A DNA stretch of 6,577 bases, taken from NCBI GenBank assembly GCA_947455285.1, contig CANGOK010000189.1:1-6577 (forward strand), written 5' to 3'. Shown here one piece after another: positions 5,275 to 6,577 of the stretch (positions are counted from its first letter, which is position 1; each line of letters opens with the position of its first letter). Made by a program: the position numbers and the translations under genes. The DNA is from Beijerinckiaceae bacterium (lineage in GTDB: Bacteria > Pseudomonadota > Alphaproteobacteria > Rhizobiales > Beijerinckiaceae). The notes below the pieces were generated by a model. The model searched no databases and was not told the origin of the DNA. It saw only the letters and a list, made by a program, of their open reading frames with translations.

Positions 5275-6213
5275 ATGATCCTCGTCCACGATCCGCTCGC
5301 CCCACCACCTGGCCTTGAAGGCGCAGTGGTCGCCATCGGCAATTTCGACGGCGTGCATCGCGGCCATGCGGCGGTGATCGCCTGCGCGGAGAAGCTCGCC
5401 CGCAAGCTGGGCAAGCCCTGCGCCGTGCTGACCTTCGAGCCCCACCCTGTCGATTACTTCGCGGGCGCGGGCTCTGTCTTCCGCCTGACGCCGGAGGCCG
5501 AACGCGCGCGCTGCCTCGCAAGGCTCGGCCTCGACGGAACGGTGGTGATCACCTTCAACGCCGAGCTCGCTGGCCTTACGGCCGAAGACTTCGTCAGCGA
5601 GATCCTCATCAAGCGCCTTGGCGTTTCGGGCGCGGTGGTGGGCTATGACTTCCACTTCGGCAAGAACCGCGGCGGCTCGCCCGCCTTTCTGGCGGAGGCT
5701 GGCGCGCGTCACGGCTTTGCGGTCGAGATCGTGCCCAAGGTCGTCGCCGACGTAGATGGCGAAGCGGAAGCTGTCCATTCCAACGCGGCGCGCAAAGCGC
5801 TGGAGGAAGGCGACGTATCGCGCGCCGCGAAACTTATGGGCCATTCATGGTTCGCGGTGGGCGAGGTCATTCACGGGGAGAAGCTGGGGCGGACGCTCGG
5901 CTTCCCGACCGCCAATGTGCGGCTCGACCCGTCCTGCCGCCTGCGCCATGGCATCTATGCGGTGCGCATCGCCATAGACGGTGTGACCCATGGCGGCGTC
6001 GCCTGCTTTGGCCGCCGCCCCACGGTGACGGATGCAGGCGCGCCGCTCCTCGAAACCTTTGTCTTCGATTTCGCAGGCGATCTCTACGGCAAGACCGTGG
6101 AAGTGACCTTCGTGGGCTGGATCAGGGGCGAGGAGAAATTCGAAAGCCTCGACGCCCTCGTCGCCGAAATGAACCGCGACAAGGACAAGGCCCGCGCCAT
6201 GCTCGCCCGATAG
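5275..6213 (+). CDS. ribF: Bifunctional riboflavin kinase / FAD synthetase
   Basis: RibF converts riboflavin to FMN and then FMN to FAD in the cytoplasm. The 312-residue product has the normal two-domain order. The N-terminal FAD synthetase (nucleotidyltransferase) half shows IGNFDGVHRGH (21-31), TFEPHP (53-58) and VGYDFHFGKNRGG (122-134). The C-terminal riboflavin kinase half shows GEKLGRTLGFPTAN (201-214, with the PTAN metal/ATP motif), RHGIYAVR (224-231), GVACFGRRPTV (241-251) and LETFVFDF, where Glu260 is the likely catalytic base. The nucleotidyltransferase motif usually read as SSTxIR is here HSNAAR (168-173), so a Ser and a Thr are replaced while the second Ser and the Arg remain. ATG at 5275 has a short AGG six bases upstream that overlaps the HAD-IIA stop, suggesting coupling. 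No FMN riboswitch fits in the seven-base gap. The gene converges on the right-edge gene 11 bases away. Confidence 0.95.
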   Translation: MILVHDPLAPPPGLEGAVVAIGNFDGVHRGHAAVIACAEKLARKLGKPCAVLTFEPHPVDYFAGAGSVFRLTPEAERARCLARLGLDGTVVITFNAELAGLTAEDFVSEILIKRLGVSGAVVGYDFHFGKNRGGSPAFLAEAGARHGFAVEIVPKVVADVDGEAEAVHSNAARKALEEGDVSRAAKLMGHSWFAVGEVIHGEKLGRTLGFPTANVRLDPSCRLRHGIYAVRIAIDGVTHGGVACFGRRPTVTDAGAPLLETFVFDFAGDLYGKTVEVTFVGWIRGEEKFESLDALVAEMNRDKDKARAMLAR

Positions 6214-6224
6214 TCTCTCGCCCC

Positions 6225-6577
6225 TTAGTGGACGAGGAAATCGAACAGCGAGCCCGGCTCGATTGAGGACAGATAGTCCTGAACTTTCGCGCCGCCGTTC
6301 TTCGAATCCGGGGCCGCGCCAGCCTTCACCGAAGCCTTATCATAGGCCTTGCTGGTGACATCTGCGCTGACGGCTTCCGTCTTCGTTTCAGACGTGCCGT
6401 CTGTGTAAATCGTCGTTGTCGTCTTCAAATTGCCGATGACCACGGAGTTTTCGCTCAGCACGGTCTTATTGGAGGAATCCTGACCGTCGCCGCCACCACC
6501 GTGGCCGCCTCCACCTCCGCCACCGGGAGGCGGGCCACCGGCGCCCTTCGGGCGTTGGCCTTCCGCACGCTGGGGAC
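6225..6577 (-). CDS. Unrecognised protein with polyglycine tract, C-terminal part (partial, 5' end outside window)
   Basis: I do not recognise this gene. The frame is open from the right edge to a TAA at 6225-6227, giving at least 117 codons. A GTG at 6461 lies in frame but has no ribosome site, so the real start is probably outside the window. The visible protein starts with a Pro/Arg/Gln/Lys segment, then a PPPG7HG4DGQ run coded by 6480-6533, then a Ser/Thr-rich segment, NLKTTTTIYTDGTSETKTEAVSADVTSKAYDKASV. It ends with VQDYLSSIEPGSLFDFLVH. There are no cysteines, no membrane segments and no catalytic motif. The composition suggests an extended, possibly secreted or surface protein, but this is a guess. 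Bases 6361-6480 are about 52% GC by hand count, against 67 to 73% in two sampled ribF lines. That could mean different selection or later arrival. It converges on ribF with an 11-base gap and no visible terminator. Confidence 0.6.
   Translation of the reverse strand, partial: PQRAEGQRPKGAGGPPPGGGGGGGHGGGGDGQDSSNKTVLSENSVVIGNLKTTTTIYTDGTSETKTEAVSADVTSKAYDKASVKAGAAPDSKNGGAKVQDYLSSIEPGSLFDFLVH
6489..6536. repeat. Low-complexity GCC/ACC/TCC triplet tract coding for polyglycine
   Basis: On the plus strand this stretch is mostly GCC, ACC and TCC triplets, which read on the minus strand as GGC, GGT and GGA glycine codons (seven Gly, His, four Gly, plus PPPG). Codons are mixed rather than identical, so it is a low-complexity protein tract more than a pure DNA microsatellite. 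Length variation between strains is plausible. Confidence 0.7.

Noticed and set aside
4431..5414. Long leftward open frame of 327 codons opposite the HAD-IIA gene
   Set aside because: High GC gives long antisense frames; the rightward frame has all HAD motifs and the leftward one has none that I recognise.
5143..5844. Leftward open frame of 233 codons opposite ribF
   Set aside because: It is an antisense shadow of the clear ribF reading frame, rich in Arg and Ala with no domain signature.
6459..6461. GTG at 6461 as the start of the right-edge gene
   Set aside because: No Shine-Dalgarno lies before it on the minus strand and the frame stays open to the window edge, so an upstream start is more likely.

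Overview
The window looks like an ordinary chromosomal stretch from an alphaproteobacterium, most likely of the Hyphomicrobiales (Rhizobiales). GC is high in most genes (hand counts of about 67 to 73% in sampled 60-base lines of ribF). Several markers fit that group: the end of lpxK facing a DUF2093 gene, an orfA-pit type phosphate uptake pair (DUF47 then PiT), and a class IIA HAD hydrolase directly upstream of ribF. A methanotroph or Beijerinckiaceae-like host is possible but cannot be settled from the sequence.

Left part (1-1178). The last 99 codons of lpxK (lipid A 4'-kinase) run rightward off the left edge. They meet a leftward group read in the order RidA-family protein, small HMA-type metal-binding protein, DUF2093 protein. 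The HMA gene starts two bases after the RidA stop, with its Shine-Dalgarno inside the RidA coding end. The DUF2093 and lpxK genes overlap tail to tail by 11 bases.

Middle part (1179-4327). A 158-base divergent intergenic region separates the RidA gene from a rightward set: a DUF47 PhoU-like protein, a PiT phosphate permease that most likely starts at TTG, and a DIPP-like Nudix hydrolase. Gaps are 13 and 4 bases, so these three look like one transcript for phosphate uptake, its partner protein and a phosphate-anhydride hydrolase. After 55 bases comes a secreted dienelactone-hydrolase-family protein with its own strong ribosome binding site.

Right part (4328-6577). A 61-base gap holds a TTGACA box and a 9-bp GC-rich hairpin whose 3' arm abuts the next start codon. 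A HAD-IIA hydrolase and ribF (riboflavin kinase/FAD synthetase) follow, 7 bases apart. A leftward gene then enters from the right edge. It is open across the boundary, has a polyglycine tract, and is clearly lower in GC than ribF; its function is unrecognised.

I see no tRNA, rRNA, CRISPR array, insertion sequence or phage gene, and no convincing new multi-gene system. The better leads are local: the RBS-abutting hairpin at 4363-4388, the Nudix gene attached to the pit operon, active-site deviations in the RidA, Nudix, HAD and RibF proteins, and the glycine-rich low-GC gene at the right edge.
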